Positions 24,751 through 36,822 of a stretch of DNA of 64,000 nt are shown here, piece by piece (positions within the stretch are counted from its first letter, which is position 1; each line of letters starts with the position of its first letter). This stretch comes from Tethya wilhelma (Eukaryota; Porifera; Demospongiae; Tethyida; Tethyidae): NCBI GenBank assembly GCA_964030475.1, contig CAXIPT010000003.1, positions 11,424,295-11,488,294 of the forward strand, written 5' to 3'. Under the pieces are notes generated by a model that was not told the origin of the DNA, did no database searches, and worked only from the letters and a program-made list of their open reading frames with translations. The position numbers and the translations under genes were made by a program.

Positions 24751-25576
24751 GATACACAAGTTATTTTCAGTGATCAGAAATTATTTTATCCGCCTTGGGT
24801 GAATGTCTCAGATCAGAGTACTGCCTGTTCAATACTGTTCTTTGCTGGCAGACACCCTGCTGAGTCGGCTCAATTCTTAGTAGTTTCAGCTAAAGACTCC
24901 TGCAAATTCTGGAATTCACTTGAAATCTTCTCTGAGCCACTAGGAACTAGGTTGGCAGCATAATTTCACTGATATCTCAATTTATCAGAACTTGTGTTGC
25001 AGCAGTACTAGTTACCTTGTGACCCCTTGTGGTTTGAGTCCACTACATGATTGTACAGTGACTAAACCACTGAACCATGCTTATAGTGAGGCTAGGCATG
25101 AGGCTAATAGTGAGCATAAGGTTGTACCCTAATGGGCCCATTAATGTTCAATGAGCCATTGTTCTTGCATGACCACTGAATCAACAATATTATCTTAGCT
25201 TAGTATACGTAGCTACCACTCACTGCATGGAATTGTAGCTGGTTGCTATGGGCCAAATGGCCCAAATCTCAGCAAAAATGTTGCAATTATTATAATTGCA
25301 GATTATGCACTTACAATTATTCGATCAGTAATATAGTTCACTTTGTCTTGCATAACATGACATTGTGTGAAAAACAATTCTTTTTATTCCTTAACCTGCA
25401 CCTATACTGATTGACCTTGGAAACATTTATACTTTTCCCGGAATAATTTGAAAATAAGAGGAATTTATGTTGTTGATGAGAATACTATTTTGTTGTCATA
25501 GCAACCACAATAGGATAAAATAAAATATGTCATAGTGTATCTAGATCTGTACAGTCTACTACATTGTGAGAAAATT
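24751..25576. other. Intergenic, no gene seen
   Basis: AT-rich spacer between the TKL1 start and a dead RTK copy. From about 25530 the sequence (ACATTGTGAGAAAAT, CAGACAATCTTACATC, GTTACTCATAGTAAC) is shared with 30840-31060 and 33940-34030, that is, with RTK intron or 3' flank DNA. Confidence 0.5.
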
Positions 25577-25628
25577 CAGACAATCTTACATCACCTAAAG
25601 GATCCTTTAGGTAATGTAAGATTGTCTG
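25577..25628. repeat. 52-bp near-perfect palindrome
   Basis: CAGACAATCTTACATCACCT...AGGTAATGTAAGATTGTCTG, centred on AAAGGATCCTTT, with one mismatch per arm. The homologous flank at 33955-33980 carries only the left arm, so the palindrome arose in this copy. Confidence 0.8.
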
Positions 25629-26762
25629 AACATTACTCCTCCGGGAGGAGTAGTGCATGGTTCATACAGTCCCACTGGTTACTCATAGTAACCAATTTTT
25701 CCAGGAAGTCAGGCTCCATTCGACTAAATCTGCCAATACTGGTTAATTTGGGTTCATATTCATGCCCAATATGTAGGCTAATTATTGAGCATGATTCACA
25801 ACTGTCACATGTCTAGATATGGATGGTTGACATTGCAATTGGTTGTTATAGGTAGATCATGTTACAGCTTTTAATGGCCTATTGTTTGGTTGTCTGTAAC
25901 TGTTTTGTGTTCTTCACTTATAGGTGTATCCCTTTGGGAGCCTTTGTAGATGCTGATCTAATTATAGTTGACTGCTTGAGATATTTTCCAGATGGTAAAG
26001 TCTTCCTCTACAACTATATTACAGATCTAGAGTTTATTACCTTGAAAGAAAGTCTACTGATTAAGTGGGATAGCATCCTGGTGACTGCTACGTCACCATA
26101 CTGTTTGGATGTTATACGAGCTTATGTCTGTAATCATGTTTATCCTGGCTGTAATCCCACTAATGGACTGCCTCAGGGCATCTGCTCAGCTGAATGTGAG
26201 CAATTTTTCCAGAACAACAGTGAATGTAGACATACTTTAGAATCTGTATTTGAAGGATTTAAACTAGAATCATCAGACCAGACCATCATTGCCCCCAGGG
26301 GTAAAATGTAACAATACAGTAGAGCCTCTTACCAGAGTGAGGAATCATGACCCATTGGACTGCTTTAATATCACAGGACCACAGGTTACTCCAAGTAACT
26401 ATACCTATTTTATATCTCATTGCAAATAATAATACATCACATAACAATTATAGTACTATTCATGGTCATTTTTGTCCTTGCATTTTTGTCCTTGCAGAGG
26501 TGCTCAGTATGATGGAAGGGACAAATATAACGCTATCTCACATAGTACTAATTGCTTTAGCTGTGGTTGTAGTAGTATTCATTCTGAGTGGGGTCACTGG
26601 GGCTGGCTTGTGCATGTGTGTGTGGAACAAGAAGAAATGCACGTACAGGAAAAGAAAAGGAAGGAATCATCAAAAACTGTGGAATAAATGTGAACCCACT
26701 GTGTAAGTTTGTGATTTGTAGTTACTTCATGATCATTCTTGTATGACCATTATCATTCGTAC

Positions 26763-27530
26763 CGTCATGTGCCGAAATTGAGACCATTCCTTGTTCCAAT
26801 ACTTTTTATAGCACTGCCCATTCCTACACTGCTTATTTTTTTGAAATTTTTACTACTTGTAATTATTTACCTGGACTTGAAATATAATATTATGTAATAC
26901 ACTATAACTTATATACAACTAGTTGCATGAGAATTCTTTGTGACTGTTGTTCAAGTTACTGCCATAATAATAATAATATTATTTAAATAATACCACAAAT
27001 CCTGCTGACATCAGGAGAGTATTTTCCCTGTACATGCAGGAGCTCAAAATAGGTGACTATAAGTATTCACTACAGAATTAGAAGCTAAGGGGAAAAAATA
27101 CTGTACAATAATAAAATTATCACTCGGCATGCACATGCTTTAAGGCTATACATGTATATTAAGGGTTATAGGTTCACGTATGACTGCATATCATACGTAC
27201 GGTAGTACGTATAGTAGGAATGGGCCGAATGTCCCATAGGCACAATACAAAATGTTTATGATCATAAAAATTTAACCAAATGTTCCACTTATTAGCTAAG
27301 TGATAAGATTGGTAGAAATTTGAACCATTAGTATGTGATCCATACTGATTAGCTATTCAAGTATACAGATCATTCTGTGAACCATTTACAACAATTATCA
27401 ATGAGGGATCAAAAATGAAAATGAAGTAGTCATGTGCCGAAATTGAGACCATCCTTGTTCCAATACTTTTTACCGCACTGCCCATTCCTACACTGCTTAT
27501 TTTTTGAAATTTTTACTACTTGTATAATAC
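26763..27530. mobile_element. Partial element ends (two right-end halves and one left end)
   Basis: Right-end halves at about 26763-26866 and 27414-27530 (CATGTGCCGAAATTGAGACC ... TTTTTACTACTTGT) and a left end at 27190-27270 (ATCATACGTACGGTAGTACG) lie within the RTK2 pseudogene. Confidence 0.65.
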
Positions 27531-27547
27531 TGGTACATCATGTCTAT

Positions 27548-28537
27548 ATCATACGTACGGTAGTACGTATAGTAGGAATGGGCCGACTGTCCCATAGACA
27601 CAATACAAAATATTTATCGCCATAAAAATCTAACAACACAAACGGTAGAGGCTTCAAACTTGCTCAGAGGCTCTCCTTTACAGAAAACCAACTGCATGGA
27701 AGGCTTAAACTTTGCCGAAACTTTTCTGATCACTCGTAGAGAGAGCGCTTGCGAGAAGCCACACTAGTGCAATTTTGTTCTAACTTACTTCCTTCTAACT
27801 GACTTACTTGAAAACGATTTCCAGAGAACCAGAAAGTGTTGAGCCAACTTTGACGCCACAAAGTAAGTTCTTTTCTTGGGTAGTACGTTCCTTTATACTT
27901 GTCTTCATCGTAAATAGCCCTGAACAAAAACTAGAAAGCTTTGAAACTTAGTGTATAAATTCATGTGCTACAATGCAGCCATCTTTGTAGGTAGAGTTCA
28001 AAGGTCATTATCCACGTGGCATTATTATGCGCATGCGCACTAGCCTCTAGCATAATGAAGTGCATGTAGCTGAGACTCAAGCTTTTTGTAGGGACTAACC
28101 AGTCTCTGATAGTCTCCACACTGTAGTGTTGAAAAAAGTGAATGAACAAGTAGTAAAAATTTTGAAAAAATAAGGAGTGTAGGAATGGGCAGTGCGGTAA
28201 AAAGTATTGGAACAAGGTTGGGTCTCAGTTTCGGCACATGACTACTTCATTTTTATGCCCAACTCTTGGTCAGCAGGTTATATACCTGTCTATTATAGGT
28301 TACTCCATTGCTTAGCCAAATAATTATAATAGTGAACCAATGCAATAATTATGATAAGCTATGGTACTATTATAGTGTACAGATTATTGCAACACGACAC
28401 TGAAAAATCCATATGAGGGTTAAAAAATAAAAATGAAGTAGTCATGTGCCGAAACTGAGACCCAACCTTGTTCCAATACTTTTTACCGCACTGCCCATTC
28501 CTACACTACTTATTTTTTCAAAATTTTTACTACTTGT
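27548..28537 (+). mobile_element. ~1-kb non-autonomous transposon, copy B
   Basis: Almost identical to copy A (3577-4586) from ATCATACGTACGG to TTTTTACTACTTGT, including the TGCGCATGCGCA palindrome near 28028-28040. A few small indels separate the two copies, for example an ACTTACTTACTT run present in A and absent in B. It sits in the RTK2 pseudogene immediately before the juxtamembrane exon. High identity implies recent mobility. Confidence 0.82.
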
Positions 28538-29040
28538 TATTGTATATAATGACAATGCAACTACATGTAAAAGGTGGTATATCTCACAAAACCAGTCACT
28601 TTTAGGAGCTCAGACTGTTAATTGGAATAATGGTTCGATTCATCAAAAGTTGTTGATACGCTCAGTGAACCTAAGAGTACTGGAGTCAGTGGGACAAGGT
28701 ATTCGCTTGTTACTGGCAAAGTTGTTTAATGGTATATAATATTGTTTTCCACAGGCGAGTTTGGAGTAGTTTATACAAGGGTCATTTGCTCAAGGATCTT
28801 GGTCGAGTGGTAACTGGAGTTGTGGCCATCAAAACATTAAAAGGTTACTATTGGCTATATTTAAGATAAATTTTGTAACTGATGTTCATCTATTAATTAC
28901 AACACTATTACAACAATGCACACATACAATAGGATTCTTTGACAAGAAACTGCAGCTTAAAGAGTGTCTCAAAATGCAGGACTTTGATCATCCCAATGTG
29001 CTCTCTCTGACTGCATGGTGTCTGTTTGGATGGTGGACCA

Positions 29041-29640
29041 ACTCCATTTAGCTCCAAGACTCACTCTCTTCTTGATCTGAACCATTTTTAGCCTCTAGTA
29101 TTGTCTGATCCTTAGGTTTCCAGTTTGATACTTGATGGTAGGCACTGCAATTCAATTGTAAACAGATTAAGACTATAAGAATAGAAACATACATCATTTC
29201 TCCACACTATACTGGTGTTGTTACTTAGGTTAGCTACTAGACTCACTCTCTTTTTCATCTGAACCTTCCACAGCTTCTAGTGTTATCCATGCAGTCCTTA
29301 CATTTCCAGGACCTTGCATGGCATGCACACTGCAATTCGATTGTCAGAGTTAACGTTAAGACTATAAGAATTGGAAATAAACTTCATTTCTCCATACTTT
29401 GGTGTTGCTATTAGCTCCCAGACTCATTCACATCTTGATTGGATCTGTCCATTGCTTCTAGTGTTGTCCGATCCTTAGATTTTCAGTACAATGATAGGAG
29501 ACTAAGGAGAGTAAGATCAACAGTTCCAATGTGAACATAGTAAGACTGTAGAAATGGAAACAAACATTTCTCCATGCTATGATATTATTAGCTACCAGCC
29601 TCTTGTTCTGAAACATTCTTAGTCTCTGTTATTATCCGAT
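29041..29640 (-). repeat. ~180-bp tandem repeat, 3.3 units, with a recurring short minus-strand frame
   Basis: Units start near 29047, 29232, 29410 and 29590 with TAGCT(C/A)C-AGACTCA. On the minus strand each unit keeps a short stop-terminated frame with related endings: TILEAKNGSDQEESESWS, TLEAVEGSDEKESESSS, TLEAMDRSNQDVNESGS and IITETKNVSEQEAGS. An acceptor-like CTAAG precedes it in most units. This could be a repeated 3'-terminal exon of an unknown gene or remnants of one. A decayed single unit occurs near 35940-36060. Confidence 0.6.
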
Positions 29641-29671
29641 GGGTATATAGAATCCACATCTGCATGAGTAA

Positions 29672-29679
29672 TGACGTCA
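29672..29679. promoter_or_regulatory. CRE/ATF palindrome TGACGTCA upstream of RTK3
   Basis: Lies in TAATGACGTCATGGTATAAA about 115 bp before the RTK3 ATG, matching the RTK1 upstream site base for base over 17 bp. Confidence 0.5.
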
Positions 29680-29790
29680 TGGTATAAACGGGGACACTCT
29701 ACCGCGCACGCGCATACCTGCGGTTAAATTGGAGCTTGGCAGCAAATCATCTTCAGAAACAAGACTTTACTTTACAAGTGAGACGATTTT

Positions 29791-32700
29791 ATGCACAAGA
29801 TGACTATTAAACAACAAGGATGCAGATCTACTTCTCTGTGGATGATGATATATTATGCCTATGGTGAGACACTTATTTTAAATTTGCATTGATCCACAAG
29901 ACTATGCTTTACACAGTTAGTCATGTATTAATTATTGTTGTATTACAGCATCAATTTAGTATTAATAGAGACAATAGATGGTACTGATGCAATGCTCTAA
30001 TTATGTATTCTACACTCTTCATGCAGTCATAGTTTGTATACAATTATTGTGTGCTGCTCTCTCTGGAGTGAGATGCTCTGAGTCAGAGGGCTCTGGATCT
30101 GGGGAGTCTCCCTTCTCTGTAGAGTCTGAGAACAGAAGCACAAGGTATTGTAGACTTCAGCCACGTATACCAGTGATGATGAGTGTGATTATTAATCAAA
30201 TAATCACAATCAGTAGGCGCTGTACTTATCATAGTAACAGATATCATAAATATTATTAAAATGCATGAGCTTTATAACTATTTGTATCCCGGGAGTATTA
30301 ACACATTAATTTTTTTTTCACGGTGTATATATAACTTGAAGAAACGTGAGCAAGGGGAAAACCGAGGGCAATATGTATATTCCCTCGGTTTTCCCCTTCA
30401 TATTACCCTGGGAGCCGTTCAAGACTCTGAAAAGATACTCCAGCGCTTCAAAGAAACTTCGGAAGACTTCAAGAAGACAGTGTTAGTGTTGCTTTTCCTC
30501 GTAGATAATATTTTAGCGTATAAACCCGAAGTTGACTAAAACTCTTGCTCAAGTCAAAACTGCTCTCAAACAGCTCAAAAGTGGTAAGAAACTAGGGACA
30601 AGTCTAAGCGCTGGGATACAAGCATTTTAGAACATGCCTACTGACGGGCATTATCATAGATAATTTTATTAATTATTGTTATGACCATTAAATTTCCACC
30701 AATCATGCACTAATTATAATGGAGCCAAGTAGTTTGCCTTGATCTTAATGTTCGAACAACAATTCTTCTGTTCATTCCTTGCATGATCAGCTCATGTAGT
30801 AATATAATTATTCTCACGGACGACATGAATTCCAATTATTCAAGTTCTTCCGGGGAAAACAGTTATTGTCGGCATAGCAACCACATTGGGATGCATGTCA
30901 TGTACAGTTTATCTGAGAGAATAAGACCTAGATCACCAGGAAATTGGCAGGAATTTGGCAGGAAGGAGGAGCACATTCTTCATACTGTCACACAAGTTAC
31001 TCATAGTAATCAATTTTTCTTGGAAGTCAGGCTCCATTCCACTAAATCTGCCCACTACTGATTTATTAGGATTCAATCTGTTGGCTAAATATCAAGTTGA
31101 GCATGGTTCATGGCTATTACATGTCTAGTGTCTAGACATGGCTGACATTGCAATAATGAATAGTTGTTGTGCATACACATACACTGCCTATGATTATTGT
31201 TTCCCTGTAACTGTTTTGTGTTCTTCACTTAGGTGTATCCCTTTGGAAACCTTTGTAGATGCCGATCTAATTGTAGTTACATGCTTGAGATATTTTCCAG
31301 ATGATAAAGTATTCCTCTACAACTATACCACAGACTTTATCACCTTGAAAAATAAATTAACTAAGTGGGACGGCGTCCTGGCGATTTCTACATCACCATA
31401 CTGTTTGGATCTTGCACGAGCTTATGTCTGTAATCGTGTTTATCCTGGCTGTAATCCCACTAATGGACTGCCTCAGGGTATCTGCTCAGCTGAATGTGAA
31501 CAATTTTTGCAGAACAACACTGGATGTATACATACTTTAGAATCTGTGTTTGAGATCATTGAAGGATTTAAACTAGAATCATTAGACCAGACTATCGTTA
31601 CCCCGAGGGGTGAATGTAACAATACAGTAGGGCTTCTTACAGGAGTCAGGAATCATGACCCACTGGACTGCTTTAATATCACAGGTATATCCTATAACTA
31701 CAATTATCGTTATGTGGTATAATTATTTGGAATGAGATATATAGCTACTTGGAGTACAATGTCCTTTTTGTCCTTGTAGAGGTGCTCAGTACTAACGTGG
31801 AAGGGACAAACACAACTCACACAGCTCTAATTGCATTGGCTGTGGTCCTAGTAGTACTCATTCTGAGTGGGGTCACTGGGGCTAGCTTGTGTGTGTGGAA
31901 GAAGAAGAAACACACAATGTTATACAGGAAAAGAAAAGAAAGCAATCAAATACCACTGACATCACTAGAGTAAGAGAAAGGCTATAGTTATTAATTACAC
32001 ACAGATCAATTTACGACGTTATATTTTCCTGTACATGCAGGAGCTCAAATAGGTATCAGTATTCTCCAGGCTTAGTAGGTAAGGAAAAACTGTGCAATAA
32101 AATATTATGACTTGATCAGCATGCACATGTGTTAAGTTTAGGTTCACATACATGTATGACTGCATAATATAAACTGGTACATTTTATGTCTGAATATCTT
32201 ACAATAACAATGTTTTGCAACGTACTGTAGGTGGTGATGTCTCACAAAACCAGTCACTTTTAGGAGCTCAGACTATGAATGACATTGTTAATAATGACTC
32301 TATTCATCAAAAGTTGTTGATACGCTCAGTGAACCTAAGAGTACTGGAGTCAGTGGGACAAGGTATTTGCTTAGCTTATTACTAGCAAATTTGTTTAATG
32401 ATATATAATACTGTTTTCCACAGGTGAGTTTGGAGTAGTTTACAAGGGTCATTTGCTCAAGGATCTTGGTCAAGTGGTAACCGGAGTTGTGGCCATCAAA
32501 ACATTGAAAGGTTGTTACTGGCTATTTAAGATACAGTTTGTAACTGATGTTAATTGATTAATTATATATAAATTATATACTATTACAACTTATATGCGCA
32601 CATATAATAGGGTTTTTTGACAAGAAACTGGTAGAGGATCTCCCCAAAGAGTGTCTCAAAATGCAGGACTTTGATCATCCCAATGTGCTCTCTCTGACTG

Positions 32701-33747
32701 GTGTTTGTTTGGATGGTGGACAAACTCCATTTCTTGTCATGCCCTTCATGACAAATGGCAGTCTTCTATCTTACCTTCGAAAACAATGTCAGAGCTTCAT
32801 CGCTTCAGATGATTCCTCTGAAGAAACTGTAAGCAAAGTTATGTATACCATAATTGTGGCAATGAAAACCTGTACATTATGCAATTAATAACTAAAATTA
32901 TTATTATGTCATTGAATTTCAGGTGAGTGCTACTCTCAAGCAACTTACTTCTATGTGCTTTCAAGTTGCTAAGGGAATGGAGTACATCGCCAGCAAGAGA
33001 ATCATCCATCGTGATTTGGCAGCAAGGAACTGCATGTATGTAATTGCTCATTGTCATTGATGCATGCACTACATAAGGCTTATCATTTCAATCTCAATTA
33101 CAGGATTGACATGAATTTTGTGATAAAAGTGGCTGATTTTGGTCTCTCTGAGCAGTTGGAGTCAAAGGACTACTTCAGACAAGATCAACAAGAAGCTATC
33201 AAACTTCCAGTCAAGTGGCTAGCACCAGAGTCTCTAAAGCAATACGTCTTCTCAGAAAAATCAGACATTGTGAGTAATGTGGATATATACATGCACTATC
33301 TGAAGTAAATATCAAATTGTTTTTTATAAATTATTTCCTAAATGTACATACATACATCATAACAGTGGAGCTTTGGTGTGACATGTTGGGAGATTTTCAG
33401 TGCTGGACGAGTGCCTTATGTAGGGATAAAACCAACAGAGTTGCTGACTGAGCTTGAGAGTGGCTACAGGATGGAGAAACCGACAAATACAGCTTGTACA
33501 GATGAAATGTATGGGCATAATTATTATTATTATTTGTGATTATTCAATGGAATTTTCTACTTTTTTTAGTTATGATTTGGTGATGCTGCAATGTTGGAAG
33601 GCTAGTCCAGTTGATCGACCTTCCTTTTCTAACTTGGTTCAAAATCTTGCCCAAATGTTGGAATCGATGGCTGACTACCTTCACATAGGGGTATTTGATC
33701 AGGAGCTATCATTGGAATCAGATTTGACCAATGTGGATGGGAACTAA
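29791..33747 (+). CDS. RTK3: Frizzled-like CRD receptor tyrosine kinase
   Basis: Exons 29791-29863, 30027-30144, 31233-31684, 31780-31969, 32041-32078, 32231-32362, 32424-32510, 32611-32828, 32923-33035, 33104-33269, 33366-33508 and 33570-33747 join in phase to 635 residues. The signal peptide is split between exons 1 and 2 ([23 protein letters not shown]). The CRD carries [12 protein letters not shown] and [11 protein letters not shown] plus N-glycosylation sequons. The TM segment is [20 protein letters not shown]. The kinase is complete ([53 protein letters not shown]). The tail [11 protein letters not shown] keeps a Tyr that could be a docking site. From about exon 6 onward it is almost identical to RTK4, including introns, so the two arose by recent duplication or are homogenised by gene conversion. 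No TKL partner follows it. An in-frame ATG at 29978 in intron 1 offers an alternative start like that of RTK1. Confidence 0.9.
30352..30398. repeat. Perfect 17-bp inverted repeat (hairpin) in RTK3 intron 2
   Basis: AAGGGGAAAACCGAGGG at 30352-30368 pairs exactly with 30382-30398 across a 13-base loop. It lies in sequence from about 30280 to 30660 that is not shared with the other RTK introns, so it is probably an insertion. Confidence 0.75.
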
Positions 33748-34378
33748 TCAATTTTCAGGATTTTTATAACCTTAAAGATAACAATAAATTTAATTGTATA
33801 CAATAGGTACCAATCTGATGTTATCCACACAAACATCATAATTAGCTATTATTGTCATGGTACATAACCACACTATAGGATATAATAAAATCTCAGCCTG
33901 TCATCTACAATGTCATGTATATTTAGATCTGTACAGCCTACTACATTGTGAGAAAATACAGACAATCTTACATCAGCTAAATGAGGAGTACGTAGTGCAT
34001 GCTTCCCACTAGTTACTCATAGTAACTGTAAATAATTCGGAAGTTCTCGTAGCTATATACTGGTCCCACTCCAGCAGTCAATGTTCAAATAAGTTGATAG
34101 CAAATTTTCTTTCTTTCTGGTGAAATACTGAGACAAGTGAGCCCTGAAAAGGTATTCTTTTATACTATGCACAAACATGAATAAAATGATGTGAGCAGGA
34201 TAAAAATATAGTTGTAACTACACATAATGTACACCATCAATAAAAGATTGTGTCATGAGTTATAGTCTTTAACAGCTTTGCTGCTGTTACTGCTACTAAC
34301 CAGGTCTGGAGCAAAATGTCTCGTGTGTGTCAGTCCATCTACATAACCAAGGTAACCATCTTCTTCATATATACACAG
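33748..34378. other. RTK3 3' flank, no gene seen
   Basis: AATAAA-like sequence follows the stop (33782). 33940-34030 shares a block with the region upstream of the RTK2 pseudogene. From about 34345 the sequence (ATCTTCTTCATATATACACAG) appears to be the left part of a dead RTK CRD exon split by the next element. Confidence 0.45.
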
Positions 34379-35005
34379 TAGCCTCGTACCCAGGCCCCTC
34401 CCTCCTCGAAAAATAAGGAGGGCTAGGGAGAGGGCCTGGGAGCTCACGTCACGCACGTGACCAAAAAGATAGAACCTAGGTAGAACCTACTTTAATGAGC
34501 GTGGGCACATCATGAGCAAGCGCTCGGACTGCCCACGCATTTTGCTCCCCAAGGTCGCCGTATTTTCAGAATTTTAGCTTTACTGAAGCAAAATGCTAAG
34601 TCTATGTACTAAAAGAGTCCCAACATGGAACAAAACAATTTTTTCAAGTAAGTTATGTGTCAGAACGTACCTGTATCTTTGTTTTTATGATTAGTCGATT
34701 GAGCCGTATCCCACTCTAAAATAGTGCACTACTAGCACGTTGCTAGCTACTAAGCTACTAAATATACGCTAGCAAGCAAAAATAGACTGTTGTTGAACGC
34801 TACAGCAGAGCACTACCAACAAAATACCAGTTCAGTTTCTTTGCCGCTAAACTCGAGGGAAAAAAATCTATATCAGCACGTGGATTGTGGTCGGTTTCGC
34901 CCACGCTCATTAATTTTAGGTGCACGTGCGTGACGTGAGCTCCCAGGCTCTCTCCTTCCTTACCGTGAGTGAAAGGTCAAAGGAGAGAGCCTGGGTACGA
35001 GGCTA
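34379..35005. mobile_element. Nested foldback elements inserted in a dead RTK exon, 9-bp target duplication
   Basis: The outer ends TAGCCTCGTACCCAGG and CCTGGGTACGAGGCTA belong to the TAGCCTCG family. TATACACAG is duplicated on both sides (34370-34378 and 35006-35014). Inside is a second inverted-repeat element whose ends read GAGCTCACGTCACGCACGTG and, in reverse, CACGTGCGTGACGTGAGCTC, followed on each side by AATGAGCGTGGGC. No ORF is present. Confidence 0.75.
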
Positions 35006-35010
35006 TATAC

Positions 35011-35364
35011 ACAGAGTTTATAACCTTGAACTAGGTTTATATTAAGTGGGACGCTACATGTCCTAGTGACTTCTGTGTCACCATACTGTTACATGAGCTT
35101 ATGTCTCTAATCATGTTTATCCTGGCTGCACTAATGGACTACCTCAGGGCATATGCCCAGCTGAATGTGAGCAATTTTTCCAGGAGAACAGTGAATATAT
35201 AAATATACATTAGAATCTGTGCTTCAGGTCATGGATCATTGAAGGATTTAAACCAGAATCATCAAACCAGGCCATCATTGCCCCCAGGGGTGAAAGTAGC
35301 AATACAGTAGAGCCTCTTACTGGAGTGAGGAATCATGCCCCACTGGACTGCTTTAATGTCACAG
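35011..35364 (+). pseudogene. Remnant RTK CRD exon
   Basis: Aligns to the CRD exon of RTK4 from CACAGAGTTTATTACC to ACTGCTTTAATATCACAG, but has deletions around the AYVCN codons, has lost CYS codons (GAATGTAACA became GAAAGTAGCA) and has several frameshifts. Its left part lies before the 34379-35005 insertion. No kinase exons follow before the RTK4 promoter. Confidence 0.8.
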
Positions 35365-36336
35365 GTATACCTTATAACTATGAATAATACTGCATGACTA
35401 CTTCACATGACTACTTCACATGACTATATACCGTTCATTTTCATTAATTGTGCAGAAATTAATGCTTTAAAGAATGATCTGTACAGTATTTATCACTCAG
35501 CTAAAAAGTGGGAAAAAGCATAGCAAACATGCAGGATGAGATTAATGGCCAAGACTTGGGCACAAAAAATGAAGTAGTCATGTGCCGAAATTGAGACCAT
35601 TCCTTGCAATTGTTCCAATACTTTTTACAGCACTGCCCCATTCCTACACTGCTAAATTTTTTTTGCTACTTGTTCATTTACTTTTTTCAACACTATACAG
35701 TGAGGAGACTATCAGAGACTGGTTAGTCCCTACAAAAAGCTTGAGTTACAGTGTCTGCAAGAGCAGCTAATGCGCATGCGCATGCCAGTGCGCATGCGCA
35801 TTAAATGCAAAGCTTTCTAGTTTTTATTTAGGCTTATTTGTGATGAAAACGAGTATCAAGGAATTTAATACCCATAAAAAGAACTTACTTTGTGCTGTCA
35901 AAGTTGGCTCAACGCATTCTGGTTCTCTGGAATATCATACTGACTCATTTCTTGATCTCAGCCATCCTTAGATTTCCAGCTTGATTGTGGACCCTAGTCA
36001 CAACTAGATCGAGTAAGACACTAATAAACATCCGTGAGTTACCCCACACTATAGTGTTGCTATAATATATTAACCTAGACCAGTAGTAAATGTATACACT
36101 GAGTGCCATCATAGCGGCCGCGCGCGGACAGTAGTGTGGGCGCTTGCAATTGCATGCACGTGTTCAGTGACATCGATCGGTTAAGGTCATCAAATTAATT
36201 TGCTAGCTACCACTTGGCCCTGCACAATTGCATACCAAAGTGACAGTCCACGTGGTCCGGGCCTAGCTATATACATGAACAAAAAAAAAACGTATGAGAG
36301 GCACGCCAACAGGTACTACTCCCAGACCCTCTAAAC
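35365..36336. other. Spacer with decayed transposon pieces, no gene seen
   Basis: 35558-35930 is a rearranged, diverged portion of the ~1-kb element, including the GCGCATGCGCATGCCAGTGC double NRF-1-like palindrome near 35772-35802. 35940-36060 resembles one unit of the 180-bp repeat at 29041-29640. A GCGGCCGCGCGCGG GC-rich patch lies at about 36114-36127. Confidence 0.5.
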
Positions 36337-36400
36337 TAGTCTCGCTAGCCAGACTCTCGGGACTCCCTTTCCCTTGCGGAGAGTCTGGCTAGCGAGACTA
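36337..36400. mobile_element. 64-bp foldback MITE with 9-bp target duplication
   Basis: TAGTCTCGCTAGCCAGACTC pairs with GAGTCTGGCTAGCGAGACTA. CCTCTAAAC is directly repeated on both sides (36328-36336, 36401-36409). Confidence 0.8.
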
Positions 36401-36822
36401 CCTCTAAACCATCAAAGAGACGCTCTTGCTGCAAAGTGTAGAAAGGACTGATTCATCAGCTTGATCAAGGCAAACCGTGTTCGTATCTTTGATGCTCATT
36501 TGGACTCAGTCTGACTGACCACTTGGACTTCGGAATGCAATTAAAGCAGTTCAGACGTGACATGACCTCATTAATGAAAGGTTAATTGTGTCACCAACTT
36601 CGTACCTTGTCAATCAAGGTTCTTTATCAGTGTGGGAGTTTCGGTACTCAAGGGGTTATTCAGTTATTTTACTGTGTATCCGGCATAATTATGGGTAAAT
36701 TTATGCATACCATTTGCACTATACATAATACAGCACTCTTGATCTAACATGCCGTCATGGCTAAATTCTGAGCCTTGTAGCAAATATCTTCAGATACAAG
36801 ACTTTATGTATGTGTGCACAAG

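Larger units (their letters stand above)
25924..29049 (+). pseudogene. RTK2 pseudogene (CRD receptor tyrosine kinase)
   Basis: Exon-by-exon remains of an RTK paralogue. The CRD exon (25924-26376) keeps [12 protein letters not shown] and [11 protein letters not shown], but gains one base near 26301-26308 that shifts the frame, and its donor GT is now GA at 26377. The TM exon (26498-26702) is recognisable. The juxtamembrane exon (28574-28698) follows after a 1-kb transposon insertion. The G-loop exon (28755-28843) has a 2-bp insertion in the VVYKG codons. The next exon (28933-29049) has lost the VEDLL codons and ends in a premature TAG. The signal exons and all later kinase exons, including HRD and DFG, are absent. 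It is clearly dead, with several independent lesions. Confidence 0.88.

Noticed and set aside
36114..36127. GC-rich NotI-like GCGGCCGCGCGCGG patch as a CpG-island promoter
   Set aside because: Too short, 700 bp from the RTK4 start and surrounded by decayed repeats.
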